NCBI RefSeq assembly: GCF_003477525.1
Contig: NZ_QUDO01000077.1
Span: forward strand, 1 to 13,396
DNA length: 13,396 bases
Reading direction: 5' to 3'
DNA from: Ruminococcus sp. AF41-9
GTDB taxonomy: Bacteria > Bacillota > Clostridia > Lachnospirales > Lachnospiraceae
Position numbers and translations under genes: made by a program. Under the pieces are notes generated by a model. That model saw only the letters and a program-made list of their open reading frames with translations, was not told where the DNA came from and ran no database searches. Positions 7,538 through 13,379 of this stretch are shown piece after piece (the stretch's first letter is position 1; each line of letters begins with the position of its first letter).

Positions 7538-8188
7538 ATGAAAAAAACGATGAAAAAACTCATTGCATTAGCAGTAGTATTTGTCATGCTGCTGACTGCA
7601 GTTCCGGCGTTTGCTTCCGGACAGTCCTGCATCTACGGAGAAGACACAGTATCCGCAGTATTTTATCCAAATCAGAAGATGCACAACCAGTACTTTGGAA
7701 GTGTAGGAAGCACAAAGAAAATACAGGTAAAATCCAGCAACTCCAGAGTTGGAGTGTGCGTTACAGAAAAGTATGAGTATGGCTATAGTCTTTATTTCAG
7801 AGCAAAAAGACCAGGAACAACAACTCTGACAATTAAAGTTGGAAATGAAACAAAAAAGGTTAAGGCCATTGTAGCAAATTACACGAATCCGGTATCTTCC
7901 ATTAAGCTGGGAAGCACAACAATTTCCGGAAGAAAATTCAATAAAGCGGACAAAATTACTGCAAGCTATGCACCACATGCCAATAAAAAAGTAAAAGTCA
8001 ATGTTAAAGGAAAAAAAGGATGGAAAGTTCTGTGTGTTGATTACTTAAAGAAGGGCTGGATGAAAACAGAAAGAGTAAAAAACGGAGCGAAAATTCCTGT
8101 AAATGGAGGACGTGGCTATATCGTTATGGTAACACTGGAAAATGAAAAAACCGGTTTACAGGAAATGGTACAAGTGACTTTAAACTAA
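7538..8188 (+). CDS. Small secreted protein, Ig-like plus GWMK domain (first of a tandem pair)
   Basis: The 216-residue protein has a clear signal peptide (KKTMKK, hydrophobic core, AFA before S27). Residues about 30-110 resemble a bacterial Ig-like (Big_2) domain, with the SLYFRAKRPGTTTLTIKV strand pattern. Residues about 115-216 form a second conserved block, YTNPVSSIKLG ... GWKVLCVDYLKKGWMK ... NGGRGYIVMVTLEN. I do not recognise this block as a named family. ATG 7538 follows GGGAG by 9 bases. The protein has no anchor motif or enzyme motif. It is paralogous to the next gene and probably cotranscribed with it. Function is unknown; an envelope or matrix role is an inference. Confidence 0.85.
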   Translation: MKKTMKKLIALAVVFVMLLTAVPAFASGQSCIYGEDTVSAVFYPNQKMHNQYFGSVGSTKKIQVKSSNSRVGVCVTEKYEYGYSLYFRAKRPGTTTLTIKVGNETKKVKAIVANYTNPVSSIKLGSTTISGRKFNKADKITASYAPHANKKVKVNVKGKKGWKVLCVDYLKKGWMKTERVKNGAKIPVNGGRGYIVMVTLENEKTGLQEMVQVTLN

Positions 8189-8190
8189 AA

Positions 8191-8230
8191 CCTGAAAATA
8201 TAAAAGCGTAAAAGAACGTTGCATTTCAGG
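8191..8230 (+). other. Intercistronic hairpin between the tandem secreted-protein genes
   Basis: CCTGAAAAT (8191-8199) pairs with ATTTCAGG (8223-8230), allowing one A bulge. The stem is followed by AAAAA, not T, so it is not a plus-strand terminator. It may stabilise or process the shared messenger RNA. Confidence 0.35.
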
Positions 8231-8272
8231 AAAAACATAGATGCAGCGGTTCTGATATAAGGAGAAGAAGAT

Positions 8273-8926
8273 ATGAAAAAATTATTAAAACGGATTTTGA
8301 CAGTTACTTTAAGTATTATGATGATTCTGGCAGCAATTCCTGTTCAGGCAGCACCACCATCTTATCTGACGAAGAGCAAGACGATCACTCTGTATACGGG
8401 AAAAACTGCAAGACTTATGATGTATCAGAAAACATGGCTTGGCTTTTTTGCATCAGGAGTGGACAAAGTTAAATCTGTGAAAAACAGCGATCCATCTGTT
8501 GCGGAAGTATCAGCAGAATATGGAAGTATCTATGCAGCTCCGAAGAAAACGGGAAAAACCGTGATCACAGCAACAGATGGAAAAATTACTAAGAAATGTA
8601 CTTTAAAAGTAAAAAAATATAAAAATCCGGTTGCATCTGTAAAAGTCGGAAATAAAACTGTTCCGGGCAGTAAGTTTGATGCAGATGCATATAGAGTTTT
8701 AAATTACTCTCAGTTTGCAAACAAGAGGAAAAAAATAACATTCAATCTTAAAAAGGGATGGTCAGTACAGGAAGTATATTACGCACAGAGTGGATGGATG
8801 AAATCTGAAGATATGCAGAACGGTGAGATTATCAAAATTAAAGGCGGTAAAGGATTCCAGGTTGGTGCGGTAGTAGTGAACGACAAAACCGGACAGAGAG
8901 AAGACCTTCTTCTCTGGTTTAAATAA
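8273..8926 (+). CDS. Small secreted protein, Ig-like plus GWMK domain (second of a tandem pair)
   Basis: The 217-residue protein starts at ATG 8273, 8 bases after AAGGAG. Residues 1-26 are a signal peptide ending VQA. Residues about 32-115 are Ig-like (DPSVAEVSAEYGSIYAAP then KTGKTVITA, typical of Big_2 domains). Residues about 118-217 align along their length with the preceding protein: YKNPVASVKVG, FANKRKKI, GWSVQEVYYAQSGWMK, NGEIIKIKGGKGFQV and NDKTGQRE. The N-terminal halves are less alike than the C-terminal blocks, so the GWMK block is probably the conserved functional part. The gene lies 84 bases after its paralogue and ends 64 bases before a strong terminator. No partner or substrate can be named. 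Confidence 0.85.
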   Translation: MKKLLKRILTVTLSIMMILAAIPVQAAPPSYLTKSKTITLYTGKTARLMMYQKTWLGFFASGVDKVKSVKNSDPSVAEVSAEYGSIYAAPKKTGKTVITATDGKITKKCTLKVKKYKNPVASVKVGNKTVPGSKFDADAYRVLNYSQFANKRKKITFNLKKGWSVQEVYYAQSGWMKSEDMQNGEIIKIKGGKGFQVGAVVVNDKTGQREDLLLWFK

Positions 8927-8990
8927 AAATAAGAAAATATTCTGGAGCATGATATGATTCTTTCGAGGGTCTATTGTTTCAGGATAGTCG

Positions 8991-9036
8991 AGAGATCTCT
9001 TTCAAAAAATAAATCTTTTTGGAGAGGTCTCTTTTT
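8991..9036 (+). terminator. Intrinsic terminator after the secreted-protein pair
   Basis: AGAGATCTCT...CAAAAA (8991-9008) pairs with TTTTTGG AGAGGTCTCT (9016-9032), including one T-G wobble, and is followed by TTTTT (9032-9036). It ends the plus-strand transcript. Bases 9037-9129 contain nothing I can support. Confidence 0.8.
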
Positions 9037-9120
9037 GTTATGAAAGTGCTGGAGGTTCAGTAATTAAGCAATTATGATCAGAAGATGGAAGTCGTGCTAT
9101 GATTAGATCTACTTTTAACC

Positions 9121-9172
9121 GAAAAATCGAAAACGCCCGAAACCCTGTAAATACAAGGCTTTCGAGCGTTTT
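9121..9172 (-). terminator. Terminator of tRNA-Trp
   Basis: On the minus strand, bases 9172-9157 pair with 9145-9130 over 16 positions with one wobble and one mismatch. TTTTCGATTTTT follows. It begins 5 bases beyond the tRNA-Trp 3' end. Confidence 0.8.
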
Positions 9173-9177
9173 AAGAG

Positions 9178-9248
9178 CAGGGGATGAGAGAATCGAACTC
9201 CCACCAAAGGTTTTGGAGACCCCTATCATACCATTTGACCAATCCCCT
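9178..9248 (-). tRNA. tRNA-Trp (anticodon CCA)
   Basis: This 71-base cloverleaf has acceptor AGGGGAT pairing with ATCCCCT. The anticodon loop is CTCCAAA, giving anticodon CCA, and the T arm is GGGAG TTCGATT CTCTC. The discriminator base is G, and the 3' CCA tail is not encoded. It has its own perfect promoter and a strong terminator. Confidence 0.95.
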
Positions 9249-9285
9249 ATTTCAGTTGTTTTGTAAAATTTCTTTTACTGTTGCA

Positions 9286-9314
9286 ATTATACATATAAAA
9301 GCGACGATTGTCAA
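9286..9314 (-). promoter_or_regulatory. Perfect-consensus sigma-A promoter of tRNA-Trp
   Basis: On the minus strand, TTGACA (9314-9309), 17 bp and TATAAT (9291-9286) match the consensus at every position. The predicted start is near 9279, about 30 bases before the tRNA. Further upstream (9327-9363) is an AT-only 10-bp inverted repeat, TTTATTATAA/TTATAATAAA. It may weakly terminate tRNA-Ser. Confidence 0.85.
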
Positions 9315-9365
9315 GGTTATTATGCATTTATTATAAAAAATAATTGAGAAAAATTATAATAAAAG

Positions 9366-9453
9366 CGGAGATGGAGGGATTTGAACCCTCGCACCGGTTG
9401 CCCGGCCTACCGCATTTCGAGTGCGGACCCTTCAGCCACTTGGGTACATCTCC
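9366..9453 (-). tRNA. tRNA-Ser (anticodon CGA)
   Basis: This 88-base class II tRNA has acceptor GGAGATG/CATCTCC and anticodon stem CCGCA/TGCGG with loop CTCGAAA, giving anticodon CGA for UCG codons. It has a long variable arm (CCGG gcaa CCGG) and T arm GAGGG TTCAAAT CCCTC. The 3' CCA is not encoded. It lies 117 bases upstream of tRNA-Trp on the same strand. Confidence 0.95.
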
Positions 9454-9462
9454 ATATTAAGA

Positions 9463-9499
9463 AAAAAACAGTTCCACGGTGCAACCGGAACTGTTTTTT
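9463..9499. terminator. Terminator-like hairpin between the tRNA-Ser promoter and tRNA-Ser
   Basis: AAAAAACAGTTCC (9463-9475) pairs perfectly over 13 bp with GGAACTGTTTTTT (9487-9499). An inner GGT/ACC helix can extend the stem. On the minus strand it is followed by TTTTTTTC and then tRNA-Ser 9 bases later. It is a strong intrinsic terminator in either direction, but it sits inside the leader of tRNA-Ser rather than after a gene. Confidence 0.7.
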
Positions 9500-9528
9500 A
9501 TTATATAAGGAATTCGCGGAAAGGTCAA
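9500..9528 (-). promoter_or_regulatory. Sigma-A promoter of tRNA-Ser
   Basis: On the minus strand, TTGACC (9528-9523), 17 bp and TATAAT (9505-9500) match 11 of 12 consensus bases. The predicted start near 9493 falls inside the 5' arm of the adjacent hairpin. Confidence 0.75.
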
Positions 9529-9538
9529 TTCTTTTTTA

Positions 9539-9567
9539 TTGACGAATTGTTTTCACTGTAATAAGAT
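9539..9567 (+). promoter_or_regulatory. Sigma-A promoter of the serine acetyltransferase gene
   Basis: TTGACG (9539-9544), a 17-bp spacer and TAAGAT (9562-9567) form a plausible promoter. It diverges from the tRNA-Ser promoter, with only 10 bp between the two -35 boxes. The leader to the coding start is about 175 bases. Confidence 0.55.
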
Positions 9568-9621
9568 AATAACAAACTGTATCTGCTTTATTCTGATGCT
9601 GATAATATTTGAGACTGATAA

Positions 9622-9679
9622 ATGCGAAGCAGTGATTCGATGTAAAGCCGCATAGCGGGGCGGATGATTTTTTCCGCCT
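9622..9679 (+). promoter_or_regulatory. Structured leader of the serine acetyltransferase gene, with a possible Ser-rich leader peptide
   Basis: ATG at 9622 opens a 7-codon frame, M-R-S-S-D-S-M, then TAA at 9643-9645. Directly after it are CCGC ata GCGG (9648-9658) and GGCGGA/TCCGCC (9659-9664 with 9673-9678). The frame lacks a good ribosome site, and neither hairpin is followed by a T run, so attenuation is unproven. No T-box AGGGTGG motif is present. The rest of 9568-9748 shows nothing I recognise. Confidence 0.3.
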
Positions 9680-9748
9680 GGCTGACAGAACAGATAGGAA
9701 ACAGTTCAGAAAAGCAGTTGCGATAAAAAGCAGAATAAGGTGAAAATC

Positions 9749-10675
9749 ATGACAGATAAAAAGAAAACCATTCTGGAAGCTGTTGAGAAGCTGACAGATA
9801 CTTACCGTAAAGAAGAACTTTTTCTGGGAAGGGACAGAGAACGTCTTCCGAATAAGAAAGAAATCATTAACTTCATCAAAGATATGAGATCTATTATCTT
9901 TCCTGGATATTTCAGTGTGGATTCCAGTGCGAGTGTGTTCCCGGAGCATTATGTGGCATACCGCCTGAATGATCTGTATGACTGCTTACAGGAGCAGATT
10001 GAGATTGCGTTTTTATATCAGGGGGAAGAAGAACAGAAGGCGAAGGAACATACAGAGCAGATTACAGAGAGATTCTTTGCAAACGTACCGGAGATTCAGC
10101 GTATGCTTTTAACTGACCTGCAGGCAGGATTCGACGGGGACCCGGCTGCCAAGAGTAAAGAAGAGATTATTTTCTCTTATCCTGGATTTTATGCGATTTA
10201 TGTATACAGACTGGCTCATGTTCTGTATCTGGAGAATGTGCCGTTTATTCCGAGAATTATGTCTGAATATGCACATGGTTATACAGGGATTGATATTAAC
10301 CCGGGTGCGACCATCGGAGAATATTTCTTTATTGACCACGGAACCGGTGTTGTAATCGGTGAGACAACAGAGATTGGAAAAAATGTCAAGCTGTATCAGG
10401 GTGTGACTCTTGGTGCGCTTTCTACCCGTCAGGGACAATTACTTGCCAATGTGAAAAGACATCCAACCATCAGAGATAATGTGACAATTTATTCTAATTC
10501 TTCTGTATTGGGCGGAGAAACTGTGATTGGTGAGAATACCATCATCGGAGGTAACACCTTTATCACAGAATCTATCCCTGCAAACACAAAAGTCAGTGCA
10601 AAGAGCCCGGAACTTGTGATTAAGAAACCGAGAAGCGCAGTGGAAGCTACGAATGTGTGGGACTGGGAGAACTGA
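9749..10675 (+). CDS. cysE: Serine O-acetyltransferase
   Basis: This cytoplasmic enzyme transfers acetyl from acetyl-CoA to L-serine, making O-acetylserine for cysteine synthesis. The 308-residue product has a helical N-terminal half and a C-terminal left-handed beta-helix of hexapeptide repeats. The hallmarks are INPGATIGEYFFIDHGTG (catalytic pair D196, H197), VVIGETTEIGKNVKLYQGV and HPTIRDNVTIYSNSSVLGG. The length is that of the longer serine acetyltransferase class seen in anaerobes. ATG 9749 is preferred over the in-frame GTG at 9740, because that GTG forms part of the ribosome site AAGGTG 6 bases upstream. It is probably monocistronic: own promoter, terminator about 110 bases after the stop, no cysK beside it. 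The divergent tRNA-Ser neighbour is notable but may be chance. Confidence 0.92.
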   Translation: MTDKKKTILEAVEKLTDTYRKEELFLGRDRERLPNKKEIINFIKDMRSIIFPGYFSVDSSASVFPEHYVAYRLNDLYDCLQEQIEIAFLYQGEEEQKAKEHTEQITERFFANVPEIQRMLLTDLQAGFDGDPAAKSKEEIIFSYPGFYAIYVYRLAHVLYLENVPFIPRIMSEYAHGYTGIDINPGATIGEYFFIDHGTGVVIGETTEIGKNVKLYQGVTLGALSTRQGQLLANVKRHPTIRDNVTIYSNSSVLGGETVIGENTIIGGNTFITESIPANTKVSAKSPELVIKKPRSAVEATNVWDWEN

Positions 10676-10785
10676 TATTTTTCAGGGAAGTTTCCTGTTA
10701 TGATGTTGGAGCACAGTAAAAAATATAATATTTGAGGTATCTTTTGGGCTGTCAGTCAGTACCAGAAGAAATCTCTGATTAACTG

Positions 10786-10846
10786 AAAAATGATCCTGAC
10801 AAGTGCAGCATTTTCTAGAATTACATCTTGCTCAGGATCATTTTTT
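10786..10846. terminator. Intrinsic terminator after the serine acetyltransferase gene
   Basis: AAAAATGATCCTGA (10786-10799) pairs perfectly with TCAGGATCATTTTT (10832-10845). CAAG/CTTG continues the stem after a one-base bulge, and TTATTTT follows. Bases 10676-10785 between the stop and this hairpin contain only a minor hairpin (CAGGGA/TTCCTG) and no gene. Confidence 0.85.
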
Positions 10847-10910
10847 ATTTTATGTTTTATAGAGTTGGCAGAGAAATACAGTTTCTGTTATTGGAACATG
10901 GTAAACAGTC

Positions 10911-11066
10911 AAGCGGATATTCGCAATCCGCTTCGCTACTTGCTCATAACCAAATAACTGCTCCGCAGTTTATCAGGAGGAGCTTGCACTCCTCCTGATA
11001 CAGCAAGTCCCCACCCACTGCTTATTGCTTTTCGCAATTGAAGCAGGGGACTTACTTGATTTGGTT
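10911..11066. ncRNA. Highly structured intergenic element folding as a four-way junction
   Basis: The closing stem is AACCAAAT (10948-10955) with ATTTGGTT (11059-11066). It encloses hairpin A (AACTGC 10956-10961 with GCAGTT 10965-10970), hairpin B (a perfect 12-bp stem, 10971-10982 with 10989-11000) and hairpin C (AAGTCCC 11005-11011 with GGGACTT 11047-11053, continuing through CTGCTT/AAGCAG and ATTGC/GCAAT). Stems A and B abut with no unpaired base. A separate 8-bp hairpin, AAGCGGAT/ATCCGCTT, lies at 10911-10933. ACTTGCT (10938-10944) can also pair with AGCAAGT (11002-11008), giving an alternative fold. No open frame or T run fits it. It could be a non-coding RNA on either strand or a non-autonomous palindromic repeat element. 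I do not recognise a named family. Confidence 0.55.
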
Positions 11067-11090
11067 AAATTCAGCAGAAATATCCCGTTT

Positions 11091-11534
11091 TTATAAAGCG
11101 TTTTTTAATATTTCATTCCATTTCTGTACGACCGATGCGTTCATTTTTATTTTCTTACGGTCATAAGTAATCAGGCCGTTTGTCTCTTCCTCAATATCTG
11201 AAAGCTGTGTATAAACAGTCGCAGAATATCCTTTTTTTGCAGAAGGTACAATCGTATCTTTCATCAGTCTGGAAAAACCATCAGTAAGAGCTTGTCTGCT
11301 CTTAAATTTTTTATACCCATATACATTTTTGCATGCACTGTGCTTCGGGATGCGAAGGGAGTAGCCGCCGAATTCAGAAAGTGCAAGCACACGGTCTGAT
11401 TTTGGAATTGGAAGTCCAAGGAAATAATAGTGGAGACTGTTGACATCGCCACAGTTCTGGTCGAACCAGCCGCTTGCGGAATCTACCAGACGGGAGGAAT
11501 CCAGTTTGTGGATGAAATCGGTTACTTTCTTCGT
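11091..11534 (-). pseudogene. C-terminal part of the frameshifted glycoside hydrolase family 2 gene
   Basis: Read from ACG at 11534, this frame gives 147 residues beginning TKKVTDFIHKLDSSRLVD. It continues directly the barrel of the neighbouring 470-residue piece. It contains GWFDQ, the HYYF strand and the nucleophile motif LSEFGGYS, with the catalytic Glu encoded at 11375-11373. It lacks its own convincing start or ribosome site, so it is unlikely to be made separately. Rejoining it to the upstream frame by one extra base near 11536-11537 gives a full-length enzyme of about 614 residues. The stop TAA lies 25 bases before the four-way-junction element. Confidence 0.8.
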
Positions 11535-12934
11535 AGAAACTGACCCCAGCCTTCATTGAAAGGTACCCATGTGACAATGGAAGGATGATTGTACAGGTTT
11601 TTTATCATGTCACGAAGTTCACAGATATATTCCTGACGGCCGTCTTCGTCTGTGCGGGAGAGAAGGTGGGCATGGATATCTTTTACCGGAATCCGTGCCC
11701 AGTTCAGTAATGTGGCCAGGTAGGTGACAAACCAGTGCTGATAGTCAGAGCCGCCGTTTGGCATATCCTGCCATACCAGCATTCCCATGCGGTCACAGTG
11801 GAAGTACCAGCGGTCAGATTCGACTTTGCCGTGTTTGCGGAGCATATTAAAGCCAAGATTCTTCATTGCCTGGATATCATAGATCAGTGCATCGTCAGAA
11901 GGTGCTGTGTAAAGTCCGTCCGGCCAGTAACCCTGATCCAGAACACCGCTCTGGAAATAAGGCCGGTTATTCAGGAAGAAACGGGGATAGCCATCCTCTG
12001 CCATTTGGACATCGCATTTGCGGAGGGCAAAATAGCCGAGAATGCGGTCTTCGCCGTATTCGAGAGAATAAGGGTACAGCCACGGTTCCTCCGGAGTCCA
12101 GGATCTCTGCGCATCTTCCGGAATGGCGATGGTGGCTTCCCTGCCTGGATGTATGACCGCAGAAGTAATTTCGTTGTTCAGTAAAGCATCTGTGAGTCCT
12201 TCTTCGTTCAGAAAAACAGGCTGATAAATCCGGCAGGTAATTGTATGGAAAGACTTCTGGCTTTGAGTGAAAGCTGTACGAACCCTGATGCGAACCTGAC
12301 CATTATCGTAATCCGGGGTAGTGCGGATATCTTTTATATATTCATTTGGCACAATTTCCATCCACACAGTCTGCCAGATTCCGCTCTGTGCAGTGTAAAA
12401 CATACCCCCGCGTTCCAATTGCTGTTTGCCTCTTGCATGGTAGGAAGTGTCGCTGAAATCACGGACACTGATGAGAATCGAGACGGTAAGAGTTTCGGAA
12501 ACAAAATCTGTAATATCCACGGTAAACGGCAGATATCCGCCCTTATGATAAGTCACAAATTTACCGTCTATGTACACGCTGCAGATCTGATCTACAGCAC
12601 CGAAATGCAGAAGAAGCCGCTGACTGCTCACATCCAGACAGCCTTCCGGAAGCTGGACCACACGGGAATACCATAGGACTTCATCAGGCAGAAGCTGTCT
12701 GTTTACCTGAGAAAGCGGAGCTTCTGGTGAAAATGGCATCAGAATCTGACCATCGAATGGAAAATATTCATTTTCATAAAACTGATATGGCAGAATACGC
12801 TTATCTGTGATCAGATAATCCCACATACCATTCAGATTGATCCAGTGTTTTCGTTTCATACCCGGACGCGGGTATTCTTTTAATGTCTCTCCCTGGGCTG
12901 CTGCTTCAGTCCAGATGGTTTCCAGATTTTTCAA
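11522..12934 (-). CDS. Glycoside hydrolase family 2 enzyme, N-terminal 470 residues (truncated by frameshift)
   Basis: GH2 enzymes (beta-galactosidase, beta-glucuronidase and relatives) remove beta-linked sugars by a retaining two-glutamate mechanism. Residues 1-200 are the sugar-binding jelly roll (EYPRPGMKRKHWINLNGMWDY, LMPFSPEAPLSQVNRQLLP, LWYSRVV, LHFGAVDQICSVYIDGK). An Ig-like sandwich covers about 205-310, and the TIM barrel follows (LGFNMLRKHGKVESDRWY, GMLVWQDMPNGG). The acid/base Glu is E461 in VPFNEGWGQF. The frame then runs into LRRK and a stop, and the rest of the barrel continues in another frame. The start is TTG 12934, 6 bases after AAGGAGGAG; the first in-frame ATG is far inside the conserved domain. 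No signal peptide is present, so it is probably cytoplasmic. The substrate cannot be decided from sequence. As written, the product lacks its nucleophile and should be inactive. Confidence 0.88.
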   Translation of the reverse strand: MKNLETIWTEAAAQGETLKEYPRPGMKRKHWINLNGMWDYLITDKRILPYQFYENEYFPFDGQILMPFSPEAPLSQVNRQLLPDEVLWYSRVVQLPEGCLDVSSQRLLLHFGAVDQICSVYIDGKFVTYHKGGYLPFTVDITDFVSETLTVSILISVRDFSDTSYHARGKQQLERGGMFYTAQSGIWQTVWMEIVPNEYIKDIRTTPDYDNGQVRIRVRTAFTQSQKSFHTITCRIYQPVFLNEEGLTDALLNNEITSAVIHPGREATIAIPEDAQRSWTPEEPWLYPYSLEYGEDRILGYFALRKCDVQMAEDGYPRFFLNNRPYFQSGVLDQGYWPDGLYTAPSDDALIYDIQAMKNLGFNMLRKHGKVESDRWYFHCDRMGMLVWQDMPNGGSDYQHWFVTYLATLLNWARIPVKDIHAHLLSRTDEDGRQEYICELRDMIKNLYNHPSIVTWVPFNEGWGQFLRRK

Positions 12935-13043
12935 ATTTATCTCCTCCTTAAATTATAAAGTTTTCTGAGTAAATCAGGTAAGTATTCTGAATTCGGGTGT
13001 TTGGGTAAATTTATCAGGTAATATCAAGTATATAGTTACTATT

Positions 13044-13073
13044 ATATTACAGGAAAATCTTAGAGTCTGTCAA
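13044..13073 (-). promoter_or_regulatory. Probable promoter of the glycoside hydrolase family 2 gene
   Basis: On the minus strand, TTGACA (13073-13068) is followed after 18 bp by TAATAT (13049-13044). A TG dinucleotide just upstream gives an extended -10 character. An overlapping perfect TATAAT (13046-13041) has a 21-bp spacing, which is less likely. The leader is about 100 bases. No clear catabolite-repression palindrome was seen. Confidence 0.5.
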
Positions 13074-13104
13074 AAGAAACGGGAAAGGAAAAGAACAGAA
13101 TTGT

Positions 13105-13211
13105 GCCTGTTGTCAAAAAAATATAAAAAATTTAAATTTAGTGTTGACAAATGAAGCTTCATCATATATACTAGTCTTTGTCGATGAGACAGAGACGTAC
13201 AGACAACAGGC
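13105..13211. repeat. Perfect 10-bp inverted repeat flanking the tRNA-Gly promoter
   Basis: GCCTGTTGTC (13105-13114) and GACAACAGGC (13202-13211) are exact inverted copies 87 bp apart. They enclose an AT-rich upstream region, the promoter and the start of the tRNA leader, and the right copy ends 3 bases before tRNA-Gly. Confidence 0.5.
13144..13172 (+). promoter_or_regulatory. Sigma-A promoter of the tRNA-Gly array
   Basis: TTGACA (13144-13149), a 17-bp spacer and TATACT (13167-13172) match 11 of 12 consensus bases. A run of A and T upstream (13115-13140) looks like an UP element. The spacer contains a perfect 12-bp palindrome, ATGAAGCTTCAT (13151-13162). Confidence 0.8.
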
Positions 13212-13214
13212 TGT

Positions 13215-13285
13215 GCGGGTGTAGTTCAATGGTAGAACACCAGCCTTCCAAGCTGGATACGTGGGTTCGATTCCCATCACCCGCT
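13215..13285 (+). tRNA. tRNA-Gly (anticodon TCC)
   Basis: This 71-base cloverleaf has acceptor GCGGGTG/CACCCGC and anticodon stem CCAGC/GCTGG. The loop CTTCCAA gives anticodon TCC, and the T arm is GTGGG TTCGATT CCCAT. The 3' CCA is not encoded. It is the first gene of the array. Confidence 0.95.
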
Positions 13286-13288
13286 TAT

Positions 13289-13361
13289 GCGATAGTGGCG
13301 TAGTTGGTAACGCGCGACCTTGCCAAGGTCGAGACCGCGGGTTCGAGCCCCGTCTATCGCT
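13289..13361 (+). tRNA. tRNA-Gly (anticodon GCC)
   Basis: This 73-base cloverleaf has acceptor GCGATAG/CTATCGC and anticodon stem CGACC/GGTCG. The loop TTGCCAA gives anticodon GCC, and the T arm is GCGGG TTCGAGC CCCGT. CCA is not encoded. Only 3 bases separate it from the preceding tRNA. Confidence 0.95.
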
Positions 13362-13379
13362 CTTAACAATTAAATATCT

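Noticed and set aside
9038..9229. Minus-strand 63-residue open frame
   Set aside because: It overlaps the tRNA-Trp gene and its terminator, and shows no ribosome site or protein-like pattern.
9740..9748. GTG start for serine acetyltransferase
   Set aside because: The GTG is part of the ribosome site AAGGTG of the ATG at 9749.
9568..9748. T-box riboswitch for cysteine or serine in front of the acetyltransferase gene
   Set aside because: No T-box bulge motif (AGGGTGGNACCGCG) and no terminator are present in the leader.
11374..11577. 67-residue minus-strand frame in the GH2 frameshift region
   Set aside because: It is the third frame over the same DNA. Conserved GH2 motifs are in the other two frames.
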